A program made the position numbers and the translations under genes. Shown in pieces: positions 22,660-34,600 of a stretch of DNA of 64,000 bases (the first letter of the stretch is position 1; the number at the start of each line of letters is the position of its first letter). The notes under the pieces were generated by a model that saw nothing but the letters and a program-made list of their open reading frames with translations, had not been told where the DNA came from and ran no database searches. Origin of the DNA: Gnetum montanum (lineage: Eukaryota > Streptophyta > Gnetopsida > Gnetales > Gnetaceae); assembly GCA_015680685.1 (NCBI GenBank), contig MNCI01015841.1, positions 91,741 through 155,740 on the forward strand, read 5' to 3'.

Positions 22660-24480
22660 TTATGGATGAAGGTGTGGGATTGGCAGAATGAGGAGGAGGA
22701 AAGTAGGAAAATGGAAAATTCCTCCTTGGTGATGGTCCTCTATAATATTTAGAATGTTAGTAGTGTTGTTTGAAGGAAGCATGACTAGAAGAGTCACATG
22801 GAGAAATGGGATTTTGAACATAGTAACCATAAAGATCCAGCTGGCAGTAAGGATATTGCTACCTAGGAGGTGGCATGCCCCATGACTATAGGTGTTGCCA
22901 CTATTGATATTGCTCATGAGGTTACTACAATGATCCACTCTAATAGTAATTCTAGTGGTGTAACTACTACCAATAGTTACTTTGTGGATAATGCAACCTC
23001 CTATGTGCTTGCCATTTTGCCAATTTGTAATTTAAAGCATACACCCCAAATTCTTGCAAGTGTGACATAATAGGGAAAAATTCTTTGGGATGTTCATATT
23101 GGAATATGTCACACCTGTCATCATTTGACTCAAAATATGTAATGTCCTTAACTACTATAGCTTTTCCCTTAGCCTTATAATGATCATGTTTAGCCTTCTT
23201 TTTCTTCTTCCTATCACGATCACTACCTCTTTGGTCTTTATTCTCCCCCATAGTTCTTAGAGCAGTTTGAAATTTTTCATCCAAGGAGTCCCACATTTTA
23301 TCAACCCTAGCTAATATTTTATAAATGGATTTTTGTATCAGCAAGGTTATCAAATGGTTCATCCTCCTCATTGTCACAAAAATAGACTTCTATCTTATGA
23401 AGAGAGGGATCCCTATTACTCTTCTACATTTTCTCATTTTTCAACTCACTTTTTTCCTTAGCTACCTACTTAATAAGCTTTTGGATCTAATGGATCCTTA
23501 TCTTTGACAACCTGCCTTGGGCATAGACCACAAGAGTTCTCCTCATTTCAATTCAAAAATCATTTATGATGTGGTGTAGCTCATTCCTTTGAAAATAGCC
23601 ATGGCCTTGGCACTAGTGCAGTAAGGAGTAGTTTCCATTCTTGGATTTTTTTTCTTAAGTTGAACACTTAGGAGACATTTGATACTTTTCATTGAACAAT
23701 TCAAGCATTGTACTCCATCTCCAAATGGATTCTAATTTGAAGGACCGATACTAGCTTTCACCTTTTTTGATGAGTATCCATGGGAATAGCTTCAACTTTA
23801 GCTAATCATTTTTTATGTTTTGCAAGGCATAGGCATCATTAAAGGCTTGTAAGTGATTTTGTGGATTTGAATTATATCCTTCTTCAAACTTGGAAATATT
23901 ATTCATATCCAACCATTTGATTTAGCTATCTTTCACGTGCCTAGTTGGGATCCTTACAACATCTACAATGTTTAGCATGTTTCTTGTTGCCAACAAGGGC
24001 TCATCATGGTCATAGTGGTCTCAGTGGCCACTTTCATGGCCATGATGCCTATGACAAGTCTTGCTATCCCTCCTTTCTCTAGAATGATCATCTCACCACT
24101 ACTCATGCTTATGGTCTCTGTCATTATGGTGGGATCTATGATCATCTTGATCCCACTGTTCACCTACATCATGATTTTTATTATTTCTGCAACTACAATT
24201 AGAGTTGGAGGAGGAAGATGATGAGGATGAAGAAGGAAAAGAGAAATTTCAATCAACACTATTATAATGCCTACTTCTTCCTCTTCTTTGATCCCTACTC
24301 TATTCACCATGTTTGTCCTTGTTGTGGTGCTTATCCTCATTCCTACCTTGGCTGCCCTCTTTCAAGGCCTCTTGATCTTGGTATCTATTCTTCCTTGAAC
24401 CAGGGTTGTTGGCAATGGATTGTGTCATCGGTTAAGGATCTCCTCATAAAATAGAGGAGGAGAATCTATGTATTAAAAGG
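22660..24480 (-). pseudogene. Gag relic, element D
   Basis: Minus-strand fragments include a KWLDMNNISKFEEGYN and LKLKLFPWIL region (about 23780-23920), typical of retrotransposon Gag. A charged frame at 22967-23377 ends in basic residues (DRDRKKKKKAKH), and low-complexity His/Asn/Ser-rich sequence lies near 24050-24200. Stops and frame changes are frequent. Confidence 0.55.
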
Positions 24481-25055
24481 TCCCCAAAAAGAAGTCCTAT
24501 TCTTCTTTATGAGTTTGTAGGAACAAGTGGGTAGGGTCTCGTTTACCTTTTATGGTCTCATATTAGGCCTCCATATGCCAATGTTACTTTTTCTATGCCT
24601 CTATGGTACAATAATCTGGGTAGGTGTGATCTTTCACTTTGTACTCAGAATTGAGTCCTACAATGCCTAGCCTAATAAGATTATTCAAGAGCATTATAGG
24701 AATAGATTGGTCTGGAGGCAACATGATGTTTCCCTCCATGTTCCTCCATCATATATGCTCATCCTAATGCACGATGAAGGTGAAGTTTGAAGTATAGGCA
24801 TCTAGATGAGTGTAGAGCACCTTAAACTATTAGGGTACTAGCATCCTATGGCCTTCTTACCTCTACCTAATTGGAATCACCCATGAATAGTGATGGAGAG
24901 TCTTCCCTATGAGAGGAAGCCATATTAGTAATTGAGAAAAATAGTGTGTCGTTATTATTTTCTTGGTTATTAATGATGTTGGCATTAAGTTCCTTTTACA
25001 ACATCTATGAATAATCTCACTATCCTTCCTAAATAGTGAACTTAGTTAACTAAAG
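24481..25055 (-). other. Leader of element D
   Basis: Sequence between the primer-binding site and Gag. No domain was recognised and it probably includes the decayed 5' part of gag. Confidence 0.4.
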
Positions 25056-25073
25056 TCCTCGACAATGATGCCA
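25056..25073 (-). promoter_or_regulatory. Primer-binding site, tRNA-Asp type, element D
   Basis: On the minus strand TGGCATCATTGTCGAGGA differs from the Athila-type site TGGCGCCGTTGCCGGGGA by five changes, all C-to-T or G-to-A. It lies at the expected end of the element and sets its orientation. Confidence 0.6.
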
Positions 25074-25076
25074 ATG

Positions 25077-25960
25077 ATGAGCATTAGAGTAGATCCTACA
25101 TCCAACCATATGAATCACAAGCATTCACTAGCAATCTAGTCAAATTTTGTGTACTTTAGCTCACCAAATACCCATAGTAAAGATATTGACTTAAGGATGT
25201 GATCATTATCTTCTTGGCTACACTTGTGTAAGGACTTGTGTAAGCTCAAGCATATGGTTAAGTGGAGCCAAGGCACTTGATTTATATTATTTTTATGTAA
25301 TTATCCCATGCATGGAACAAAGTAATTAATGAATTATTAATCTAATTAACTAACTAATGTCTTAGCCTACTTCCTAGCATAAGTACCCTATCCCACCTTC
25401 TATACATATCTTGAACATGTTACAACACTACTGGATCACCAAGTGATAGCATTGCTGGGATTACCAAGTATTAATGTTATGTTCGAGGTGGTTGTACTTA
25501 TGCATGTAATTAAGTATGTTTAATTAATTAACTAGAAACATGGATGTAAATTGCATAAAAGTAAACCTTAATCTATTTTTATGTGTGCAAGGTTTATCAA
25601 TAATATCATCTTTATTGCCATCACAACAATGTGTTCAAGTACACTAGTGTTCGAATAATGATTCATACAATCCTTGACTCCTACTAAGACACTTAGAAAA
25701 TATTCTAACTTCTACAGAAACAAACTATAGAACTTGGCTAAGATAATGACTAATCGATGCCATAAATGTAGTGGGTACATGCATTTATATGGGTATACTC
25801 AAATGCCACATCAACACATAAAAACATGCATCAACAAGGATGTGTCGATGCATGCCTATCAAGACAACCCAACTATGATTCATCACTAACATTGTAGAAA
25901 GTTAAGGTGAACAAGGAAAAACCTTCACTTTGCAATGTAGGGGATGGAATTCTAATTGGA
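25077..25960 (-). repeat. Candidate 5' LTR of element D
   Basis: AT-rich, non-coding sequence beyond the primer-binding site, where the 5' LTR should be. It includes a palindrome-like word tgtgtcgatgcatg near 25840. The outer end was not found and no clean partner LTR was identified. Confidence 0.3.
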
Positions 25961-26022
25961 ACCAAAATTACCAANATTTGCAATGTAGGGGATGGAATTC
26001 TAATTGGAACCAAAATTACCAA
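25921..26022. other. Contig join with duplicated end (N at 25975)
   Basis: About 47 bp (tttgcaatgtaggggatgga onward) is repeated exactly on both sides of the single N at 25975. This is what an unmerged contig overlap looks like. Confidence 0.85.
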
Positions 26023-26239
26023 TTACATCCTCCATTTCAATCTATCTATGAAGGTTATAATAATACTTTTAACCAATCTTGTAGACCCAACCAAAACAAT
26101 GGGTTTTAATAGTAGATGCTACAAAAAAATAAGAGTGTGCAACATCCCTTGCAACAAAAAAAATGATAATCTAATTAAGCTTATTTAATCATTACAACCT
26201 AAGGATACATGACCAAGATAAATAGAAGGAAATCCTAAG

Positions 26240-26880
26240 TATCAAGGGAGACAAGAATTACACATGGTTTCTTCAAGTAAAATAAATCAATGTAATGTTG
26301 TTACAAGAATTAGAAGGGTTGTTGATCTTCAAACCCCCTTTTGGAGATCTATTGAGAACAAGGAGTTAGAGGATCAATCTAAATGAATTTTTGCAAAGGA
26401 GTTTTCTATGAAGGAAGGAGCTACTCCAATGATTCATTCAGATGAACCTAATAACTCTTCTCCTTTACAAGTACCTTTTCCTCATAGGTTGGAATTGAAT
26501 GAGATAGATGATAAGCAACTTAAAAACCTCTTCATAGATCTAGAAAGTCCTACAATTGCTTGCATGATTCATAATAGGAAGTTTTATCATGCATTAGTTT
26601 ATCTAGGACTAGTGTAAATATTATGTCATTTCATATTTATCAGTCATTGGGTTATTATCATATTTAACCTACTAATATTACCATTTCTTTAACAAATGGG
26701 TCTACTATATATCCAAAAGGAATTGTTGAGGATATTTTGGTACAAGTGGATAAAGCCTTGTACCTTTCTGATTTCATTATGTTGGATTATTATACATCTT
26801 CTTTGAATAATGTTTAACCTTTGACTTTAGGCAGGCCCATGTTGCTAACAATGGATATGGTTATCTATGTGAAAACTGGC
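26240..26880 (+). pseudogene. Gag end and aspartic protease relic, element C
   Basis: A frame at 26408-26617 reads PLQVPFPHRLE, typical of the linker before protease, and ends near FIDLESPTIACM. Beyond it a protease-like segment follows with YFIYQSLG-like and YPKGIVEDILVQVDKALYLSDF stretches in a second frame, then a LGRPML block. The catalytic D(S/T)GA motif is not clear. Confidence 0.7.
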
Positions 26881-26971
26881 CTGATAACCTTAACATTTAT
26901 AAATATGAATTTTTTAGTTAATTTNCCTGATAACCTTAACATTTATAAATATGAATTTTTTAGTTAATTTA
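26877..26971. other. Contig join with duplicated end (N at 26925)
   Basis: About 45 bp (cctgataaccttaacattta onward) is repeated exactly on both sides of the single N, again suggesting an unmerged overlap rather than a biological duplication. Confidence 0.85.
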
Positions 26972-27529
26972 TATAACCTTGAAAACCAATTCTAGTTTCA
27001 TGAACTTAATATGGTTAATGTTATTATAGAAAAAATCGTTTCTTATGAATTATGTGATTGGGATGAGATATATTAGGTACTAACATTGGAAGAGTATAAA
27101 AATGTAACCATGCATATACAAAGATATCTCCTATGTACTTAAGTGGAGGATGCCTTGGATGGTAAGGATTCGCTTAGGATAGAAAATTAGTCTTCTATTG
27201 TGAGTGGGAAGGAGGTAATATTAGATTTAAAGGAACTTTCTTCTTACTTTAAATATATTTATGCTAAGCAAAATAAACCATTGATTATTAGTTCAAGTTT
27301 AACCACTGATCAAGAGCAGAGATTGATTTAGGTTTTAATAGATTTATTTGAAGCTTTTTCTTTGTCACCTTTGGATCTTAAGTAGGGGATTTCTCCATTC
27401 ATTGTTTAGCATCATATCCATTTGGAGGCTAAGGCTAGATCATGATAACAATCATGTAGGAGGCTAAGCCTAGCTGTGAAGCACGTAATAAAAGATGAAC
27501 TTTTGAAATCATTTTAGGTGAATATTATT

Positions 27530-28110
27530 TATTTGATTTCTAATTTTGAATGCGTTAGCTCTATTATGGTGGTGCCTAAAAGGTTTGGTAAGTGGTGTGT
27601 TTGTATTGATTTTCACAAATTAAGTAAATGAACAACTAAGGATCACTTTCCACTCTCATATTTAGATCAGGTTCTAAATTAGCTTTAAGGACACCAATTT
27701 TATTCTTTTCTTGATGACTTTAGTGATTATAATTAGATTTATATTTCCCTTTAAGATCAACATAAAACAACATTTATCATATTGTGGGGAACTTTTACAT
27801 TTTGATGAATGTCCTTTGTGTTGTGTAATACTCCTACTACAATTAAAAGAGCTACGACATCCATCTTTTTAGATAAGATTGATTCATTTTTAGATGTTTG
27901 CATGGATGATTTTTTAGTCTACAGTGATTCATTCTCTAATGCCTTATGTCATCTTGAGTTAGTCTTGTGTAGGTGCATTGATAAAGATCTTAGATTACCT
28001 TGGGAGAAGTATTATTTCATTGTCTCTTCTGGTGTTATGTTAGGTCATATTGTAAGTAAGAGTGGAATTTTAGTAGATCCTAACAAATAAGGGTTATCTC
28101 CCATCTTACT
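27530..28110 (+). pseudogene. Reverse transcriptase relic, element C
   Basis: The plus strand shows MVVPKRFGKWCVCIDFHKLSK, FLDDFSDYN, TTFI.WGTF and, in an open frame at 27809-28090, MSFVLCNTPTTIKRA, VCMDDFLVYSDSF (the catalytic MDD box is kept) and LGHIVSKSGILVDP. Stops interrupt the first half. Confidence 0.85.
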
Positions 28111-28690
28111 CCTATTCATGTCAAATATTTACATTCATTTTTGGAACATGATAGTTTCTATAGATAATTCATTAGGGATTTTCATTAATTACTTAATCAT
28201 TGCTGAAACTGTTACAAAAAGATGTTGTTTTTAAGTGGAGTAAATATTGTCAAAATACATTTGAAATTTTAAAGGCTAAGCTTTATTAAGCACCAATTTT
28301 GCAAGGAATTTGAACTTACGATAGATGCCTCAAACTTTGCAATTGGAGCAATATTGGGTTAGCATAAAGAAAATGTTTCATATGTTATTTATTGTATTTC
28401 TAAGACATTAATCCATACTCAAGTTAATTATACTACTATAGAGAAGGAGATGTTAGCGGCTGTATATAGTTTAGATAAATTTCATCATCTAATTGGTTTT
28501 GTACTATAGTTTTTACTAATTATGCTACTATTAAGTATTTACATAATAAATGAACTAAAAGTCCTAGGTTGATTCGTTGGTGTTTTCTTTTTCTTTTTTT
28601 TTGTAGGAATTTGATTTGGTGATTCATGATAAGAAGGGATCTAAGAATTTAGTGGTAGATCATTTGTTCAGTTTGGAGCATAATTTAGAT
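28111..28690 (+). pseudogene. RNase H relic, element C
   Basis: Fragments include a DAS(N)FAIGA-like stretch (about 28325), YTTIEKEMLA (about 28435) and EFDLVIHDKKGSKNLVVDHL at 28608-28670, the conserved end of the Athila-type RNase H region. Several stops and frame changes. Confidence 0.7.
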
Positions 28691-29640
28691 TTGGAGACAT
28701 TTGACACCTTTCATGATGCATTTTCTAATAAGCAACTATTTTCTTGTTGGGCTAGGGCTATTATTCCTAAAGTTCAAAATCCCTGGTATGTAGACATTGC
28801 TAATGATTTATTTGTAAGTAAATTACCAAAGTCTTGGACTAAGGGACATAAACAAACCTTGGTTGTCAAAGGCACACTATTTCATTTGGGAAGATCCATT
28901 TATGTACAAGATTTCTAAGGATTAGATCATTTGATGATATCTACTTGAATAAGAACAAGAAGAGATAATTGCTTTGAACTATAATGGAGTGTGTGAAGTC
29001 CACTTTGTAGATAAGAAAATTTCATACAAAATCCTCCATGCTATTTTTTCTTGGCCGACCTTGTTCAGTGTTACTTATGCATATTGTAAGTAATGTGATC
29101 AATGCCAGAAAATGGGAGGACTTACAAGACATCAAGACATGCCACTATTGCTTGTCTTAGTGGAGTGTAAGCCCTTCAATTTTTAGGGCATTAATGTCAT
29201 GAATCCTTTTCCTTCAAGTAATTCATGTAAGTATATCTTAGTTTCCATTGATTATGTTACTAAATGGATCTTGGCAAAGGTAACTAGGCATGATGATGTA
29301 AAAACAATAGTTAGATTCTTGAGAGAGGATTTAATTCCATGCTTTGAGCATCCACAAATTTTAATTAATGATTAGGGAATCCATTTTGTTAATAATATAA
29401 TGAAGAAAATGGTTACATAAAATGGGAATTACACATTGTATTGGTATTGCCTGTCATCCTCAATCGAATGAATTGGTTGAAAGCATGAATAAGGAAATTA
29501 AAAATATCTTATAGAAAGTTATAGAATGTAATAGAATGGATTGGTTTTATTATTTACCTAATGTACTATGGGCAATCCATATTTCATATAAATCATCTCT
29601 TGGTTTTACTTTGTATGAACTAGTATTCGGTAAGCAATGT
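28691..29640 (+). pseudogene. Integrase relic, element C, cut by element A
   Basis: It begins in the open frame to 28918, then a damaged zinc region (CDQCQKMGGLTRH, about 29090), a core with DYVTKW near 29250 and HPQILIND near 29350 (second catalytic Asp), and SLGFTLYELVFG near 29600. The frame stops abruptly at 29640, where the TGAAACACCC terminus of the element A LTR starts. Confidence 0.75.
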
Positions 29641-29927
29641 TGAAACACCCTAAAATTTCAAGGTGCTCGTGCTTCACCAGGGTCTTGGAAATGAGGCAGA
29701 AACTTCCACAAGTATAGCCTCATGATAGTTTGGTAGGAAATGGATGCACTGAGTTTAGACTATTCAGCTTGGCAAGTTTTGTACCTCCAGTGTTGACAAG
29801 CCCGATGGACTCTCCGGCCTGCCCACATGAGTGATTCACTCAGTTGATTGTCTATTCAGAAACCATGCTTGGAGTTGTCAGTGGTGCTCAGGATGCACAA
29901 AATAGTTCGGCAAGTTTTCTAGTGAAG

Positions 29928-30650
29928 AAGTTCGCTACACTACGCTACATTATGTAGTGTAGTAGGCCTCAGAAGATAGTTTATCAGGAAACCAAACTAT
30001 TGCAGAAGAAAGTGCTACACCATGCTACGCTACGCAGCGTAGCATAGCGTAACAAAGGCAAAATAGAAAGGCCCAGCTTACCTAGTGATTCCAATTGCAC
30101 TCAGCAAGCACTCGGCCTTCAAAACTAGTTACCTTGTTCAACTTCAAGTCCTTAGCAAAGGTTCTCATTAGAAAGTGGAGGATTGAACAAACAGCAAGAT
30201 ACGCTGGCTGCTATGTTGTGCTACACTACATAGCTTAGCATAGTGTAGCGACGATTCAAAAGTAGCAATGAGTGTCTCAAATGCAAGTGAAGCAAGCTCA
30301 AAAGCTTCCCTTTGCAAAAGGTAAAAGTTGCAGTTGTTAGCATAATCAGAGCTTCAAGCAAGCATTTGCAATTTCAACATGGGTGGAAAAAGTAGCCAAC
30401 TACTATGCTATGCTACGCTATGTAGTGTATCGTAGCGTAGAAAAGATGAAAATCAAACAAAGTGCTACAAAAGTTGACCTAACATGCGCTAAAGCTTCCA
30501 GCAGATGCAGTTGACTTCAATGTAAATTTCTTCTTGAAACTAATGGCTACGCTGTGCTACGCTACATAGTGAAGCAAGCAACTATGCTACGCCGACATGC
30601 TACGCTACATAGCGTAGCACAGCGTAGCATGCAGCTACACTACTTCAATG
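29928..30650. repeat. Cluster of GCTACGCTA/TAGCGTAGC palindromes
   Basis: Imperfect palindromes of 40-60 bp, built from GCTACGCTA-type and TAGCGTAGC-type arms, lie near 29930-29972, 30011-30053, 30199-30250, 30400-30445 and 30545-30650. They could form hairpins in DNA or RNA. The same words recur in the non-coding parts of this element's antisense gene. Confidence 0.8.
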
Positions 30651-30832
30651 TTCCTCATTCCTCATCTGCATTGTTGGCATATTTGATTCCAGCATCTCCA
30701 GTTTTGACATCATAATTGAAGCATGACAAGTTCACAACCGACTTTGCATATTCATGTAGTATGGACATGTCAGCATTTCATGGGTACAAGACACGTATCA
30801 TCTAAGCCTCATTTCTCATGTACTCCTGGCCC

Positions 30833-30840
30833 TATAAATA
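30833..30840 (+). promoter_or_regulatory. TATA box in LTR of element A
   Basis: TATAAATA follows GC-richer sequence (ctggccc) and precedes the last 600 bp of the LTR. It is the only strong TATA match in this part of the LTR and the likely core promoter for the genomic RNA. Confidence 0.6.
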
Positions 30841-31440
30841 CCCTGATGAGCAATGCTCAAAGGGTTGGCAAATTTTATTGATAGTTGGCAATTTGAAGCA
30901 TTGTTGGCATTTTTTGGCAAGTTGGAAAATTTGGTTAGCAAATTAGCAATTCAAAGGGTTAACAAATTGAGAAATCTCTGAGTTAGCAAGCACTTTGCAT
31001 TGTTGGCTTTTAAGTCCACATTCAAGAATATAGTTGGCCTACTTTGAATGTTCTAGTTACCTTTGGGATCTCTATGCTTCCCAGTGTTGCGCAACCAATT
31101 GTATCCATATCAACAAAGTAAAGTCACAATCTTGAGGTGGTGTATTTTCTAACTCGAGTTCGCTTTACATTCCTGCTCATTATCATTGCATTTTACATAA
31201 TTTTTCACTTCGTTGCATTTAATAATTATTATATTACATTATAAACATCGCTTTTACATTACACGTTTATGAAAGGTTAAGTTACATTGGTTAAATCCCT
31301 GTCTGATCGACCAGACTGTTTAGGGCACCTTGTTTCCATTTTATCCAGCACGGCCCTCGCACAGATTCGGGGTTAAAACTGTTCACTCAAAAACCTCTTA
31401 GTGTTTCCAGCCATTGATGTTTTCGGTTGCTACAGTTTTC

Positions 31441-31459
31441 TGACACTAGAAGGAGGGCC
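31441..31459 (+). promoter_or_regulatory. Primer-binding site, element A
   Basis: TGACACTAGAAGGAGGGCC lies six bases after the LTR end. It matches the site of element B (TGGCGCTAGAAGGAGGGCC) at 17 of 19 positions; the differences fit C-to-T/G-to-A decay. I cannot name the tRNA with certainty. Confidence 0.7.
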
Positions 31460-31677
31460 TTTTTGGTGCCTTTTCTGTGTTTCATGGGATTCCTGCACGC
31501 GTTCTATACCCCGTCACACACTAGCATAAATGTGACATCCTTTTGCAGTTGTTTATGCATCATGTGGTGTAGATCGGTCACTCCGACGGTTCCTCTGGAA
31601 TCCTGTAGGATAGAAAGCCTCCGATTGCCTATTGATCTTTTTTTTTCTTATTTACAAGCCCTTTTAGCTTTACAAAA

Positions 31678-34600
31678 ATGATTTCCTCAAGAACTACAGT
31701 TACTACCTCTAACGTTGAGGTCCCCCTCTTGGTTCAAGGCATCACCGCTGCCGAGCAGTTGCCCAGCCCAATGCTGGGGCCACGCCAATCTCTCAGGATC
31801 CAAAACTAAGCGCCTGAGGGCTTGGATCAACAATACAAGCAGTATAACTTTCTATGTGATAAGGTTTAGGAAAATCTACACTTAGATGCACAAGAACTCG
31901 AGGAAAAACGTAGCTTTGAGTTCGCTTACTGTAATGGGAAGGAAATTATTCCCACTCCTAGCATTTTCATTCCTTTGAAACAAATGCATCAGTGGCTCAT
32001 AGATTAGCTGGTAGCAGTTGCTAGGCCTAGGGAGTCGCAAGACACGGTGTCTCACCATGATGAGGCGTTCCAAGATGGGTAAGAGGAGTTGGACTCCCAA
32101 TCTGAGGGTGGTGGTCAAACTAACCCTGCCACCATTCCTCCCACCCCGTCCTTCTGGACAAACCCGCTCTCTATCGCCACTTCCTTTATGATCACATCCA
32201 CCTTATCACAACCTGTAGTTTTGTCAGCAAGTGGTAGCCATGCCATGTCCTCGGCATATCAGCACACCTACTCCCTCGTCTCATTCTCAGGCATTACCCT
32301 TTCACAAACCATTTTCCAATCCATTTCTGCTTCACACCACACACCGATCACGACTACCCTACCCTACATTCACACCGTACCTACATCGCAGTTGCATGCA
32401 GTTTTTGCATCTATTCCGATGTCTACACCTGTTCTACCATCAGCGGCAGGCACAATCCCATCCACATGGTGGACCCCATTCACTTCTCCTCCTATTTCAC
32501 AACCTTTGTAGATGTCCTGCTACTCTCACCACCAAATGTACCAGGTCCCATAAATGGTACAACGAAGCACGGGACCATGGTCTGTCCCACAGGCCACACA
32601 AACAACCTATCTCGTAGCACAATTGACATCTATTGCTCCAATAGCACCACCTACTGAGTCATGGACAGCGTAAGAAGCACCTTTCATAGGGGCCGTCGCA
32701 ACGACACTGCCTATGGGCCAGGTCATTTCCCTTATAGTGCCACAGATGGGAGTTGTCCCTGTAGCTCCCCAACCATCTGCGCCATCCCCAGGTCTGGATC
32801 AAGCACTCCAACTTATCTAGACCCTTATAGAGGAAATTAAATGCCTCAAGATTACCAGTTCTGATACGGTACAAGTCATGGACTTCTACTAGGATGATCC
32901 CATCAGCCCGATAGTCCCCATGCTAACTTTACCCCCTGGGATGCCACTCCCCCATTTCACAAAATACAATGGGGAGGGTGATCCCAACTCACATCTTGTC
33001 ACATTCAGATCCGAGTCATTCCTTTTGCAACAATGGCCACACATAATCATCCATGCTTTTGCTATGTCTTTGATAGGAAAAGCCTTAGACTGGTACCACG
33101 CACTCCCACACTCCTCCATCTCAACCCTAGAGGAGATCCTAACCTAGTTCATAATGCGTTTCAAGTATAACTTGAGGCTAGAGGTTATGCTGGATCAGCG
33201 AATGAGTATGAAGCAAGATCCACTAGAACTAGTCTAGAAATTTATACAACGATGGAGTGCTACCCTTGATGAGATCTGTGAGCCCATTACAAAGACCCAT
33301 CTGTTGGCCTTCTTTAAGGGTGCAGTGAATGACTTTATTAAGTCAAAACTATACTATCTCACTCCACAGACTCTTAGTTAGGCTTTCACGTAGACCAAGA
33401 GCATACAAGACGTGACCAAGGCAAGCAAAGACCCGGCTTATGTTGCATACAAGAACACGTTCGCAAAGAAGGACAAGGGCAAGGCTGCAACAGCCACAGT
33501 GGATGCTGTGGAAAATGAAGCCAAACCCAACAACAACAAGAAAAACAAGAAATCAGTTGCAATAGCAACTAACCCTGCGCCCAGCTAGCGTAGCGTAGCC
33601 CAACCTTCCACATCACAACCCAAAACATCTGCACCGCCCAAGCCAAACTTTCAGAATAAAGATCACTCTAAGTATACCCCACTGCCCATCAAGCCTTTAG
33701 AACTTATGAAGAAATTACTAGCAGTGGGGTATATCCAACACAAGTAGATGTTAGAGGAAGGAGTAAAAAAACATCAATGGTACCACGAACTCCTTAGGAA
33801 CCCCTCTTTGGCTCTACCCAATGAGCCCCAATTCCTAAGAATTTCAGGCTAGAGCGATTCTGTGACTACCGTCAATAGTGTGGTCATGAAACGGATTACT
33901 GCATGGCATTAAAGGATGACATCCAAAGAATGATTGATCAAGGAAAACTGGTTTTAGATGAAAGCAACCCAGTGTGTCCTGAAAATCAATTTCTTCATGT
34001 TTACATGAATCCTCTTAATGCCAACAATGCTAGTTACATTATTAACACCATCGATGTTGACAGTAATCCTAAACCACCCCAGCATCCATTCATGGTTTGT
34101 GTGCCTCAATGTAGCACACCAACACCACCAGCGGCTAGACAAACTCCGCAGCAACCGTTTGTCTTGAGAGTTCCTCCTTGGATATCCACCCCTACACCAG
34201 CTATTTGCAAAACAGCACCAGCGCTGCACATATTAACATCATTAGTACCATTTTTCATCAGGGGGCCGAGTCATTCAACCACCCCCACCTTGCATAACAC
34301 AACACAACATCCTTCTTGTCCAAAAAAATGAGAAGGACATTTGACAGGTGAGGCATCAACAAAATGTACCACCCCAGGTACTTCTAAACCTATGCCCTCA
34401 CCCTCTGCATCTACGTCCTTGTTATCAAAAGATAACATTGCTACACATGCACAGTCATTTCCACCTCGCTTGAAAGGTTCTAATCCCAGAGTTAAAACTA
34501 TCCCTCCTTGGGAAATTCATCTCTTGGGATGAATGGAAGAGGAGAAAGGCAGTAAATAGGAAGGTGGCCTAGACCTTTTAAGCGCTCTCACCTAGGTCAA

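Larger units (their letters stand above)
18960..25076 (-). mobile_element. Athila-like Ty3/Gypsy element D
   Basis: Minus-strand order from the primer-binding site at 25056-25073: gag, protease, reverse transcriptase, RNase H, integrase. The RT start (LNPKL...IYPIVDSRWVSALVIV) and the protease style resemble the Athila branch, and the primer-binding site is a decayed tRNA-Asp type as in Athila. Every domain carries stops. The LTRs were not delimited. Confidence 0.75.
26000..29640 (+). mobile_element. Athila-like Ty3/Gypsy element C, interrupted
   Basis: Plus-strand gag end, protease, RT, RNase H and integrase follow in order. RT and the post-RNase H block (PWYVDIANDL, KLPKSW) resemble Athila. 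At 29641 the LTR of element A begins inside the integrase region, so the rest of C must lie beyond the window. The frames are badly broken. A second single-N join with duplicated ends lies at 26925. Confidence 0.75.
29641..31434 (+). repeat. 5' LTR of element A
   Basis: Starts TGAAACACCC and ends GCTACA, six bases before the primer-binding site, a length of 1794 bp. Element B's LTR has the same style of start (TGAAACACCA on its strand) and end (GGTACA). A TATA box lies at 30833-30840. The middle holds five large imperfect palindromes. The partner LTR is beyond the window. Confidence 0.85.

Noticed and set aside
25921-26022. Biological tandem duplication at 25975
   Set aside because: The copies are identical and separated by a single N, which fits an unmerged contig overlap better.
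29928-30650. Regularly spaced palindromes as a CRISPR array
   Set aside because: The repeats are imperfect, unequal in length and spacing, have no unique spacers of constant size, and lie in a eukaryotic LTR.
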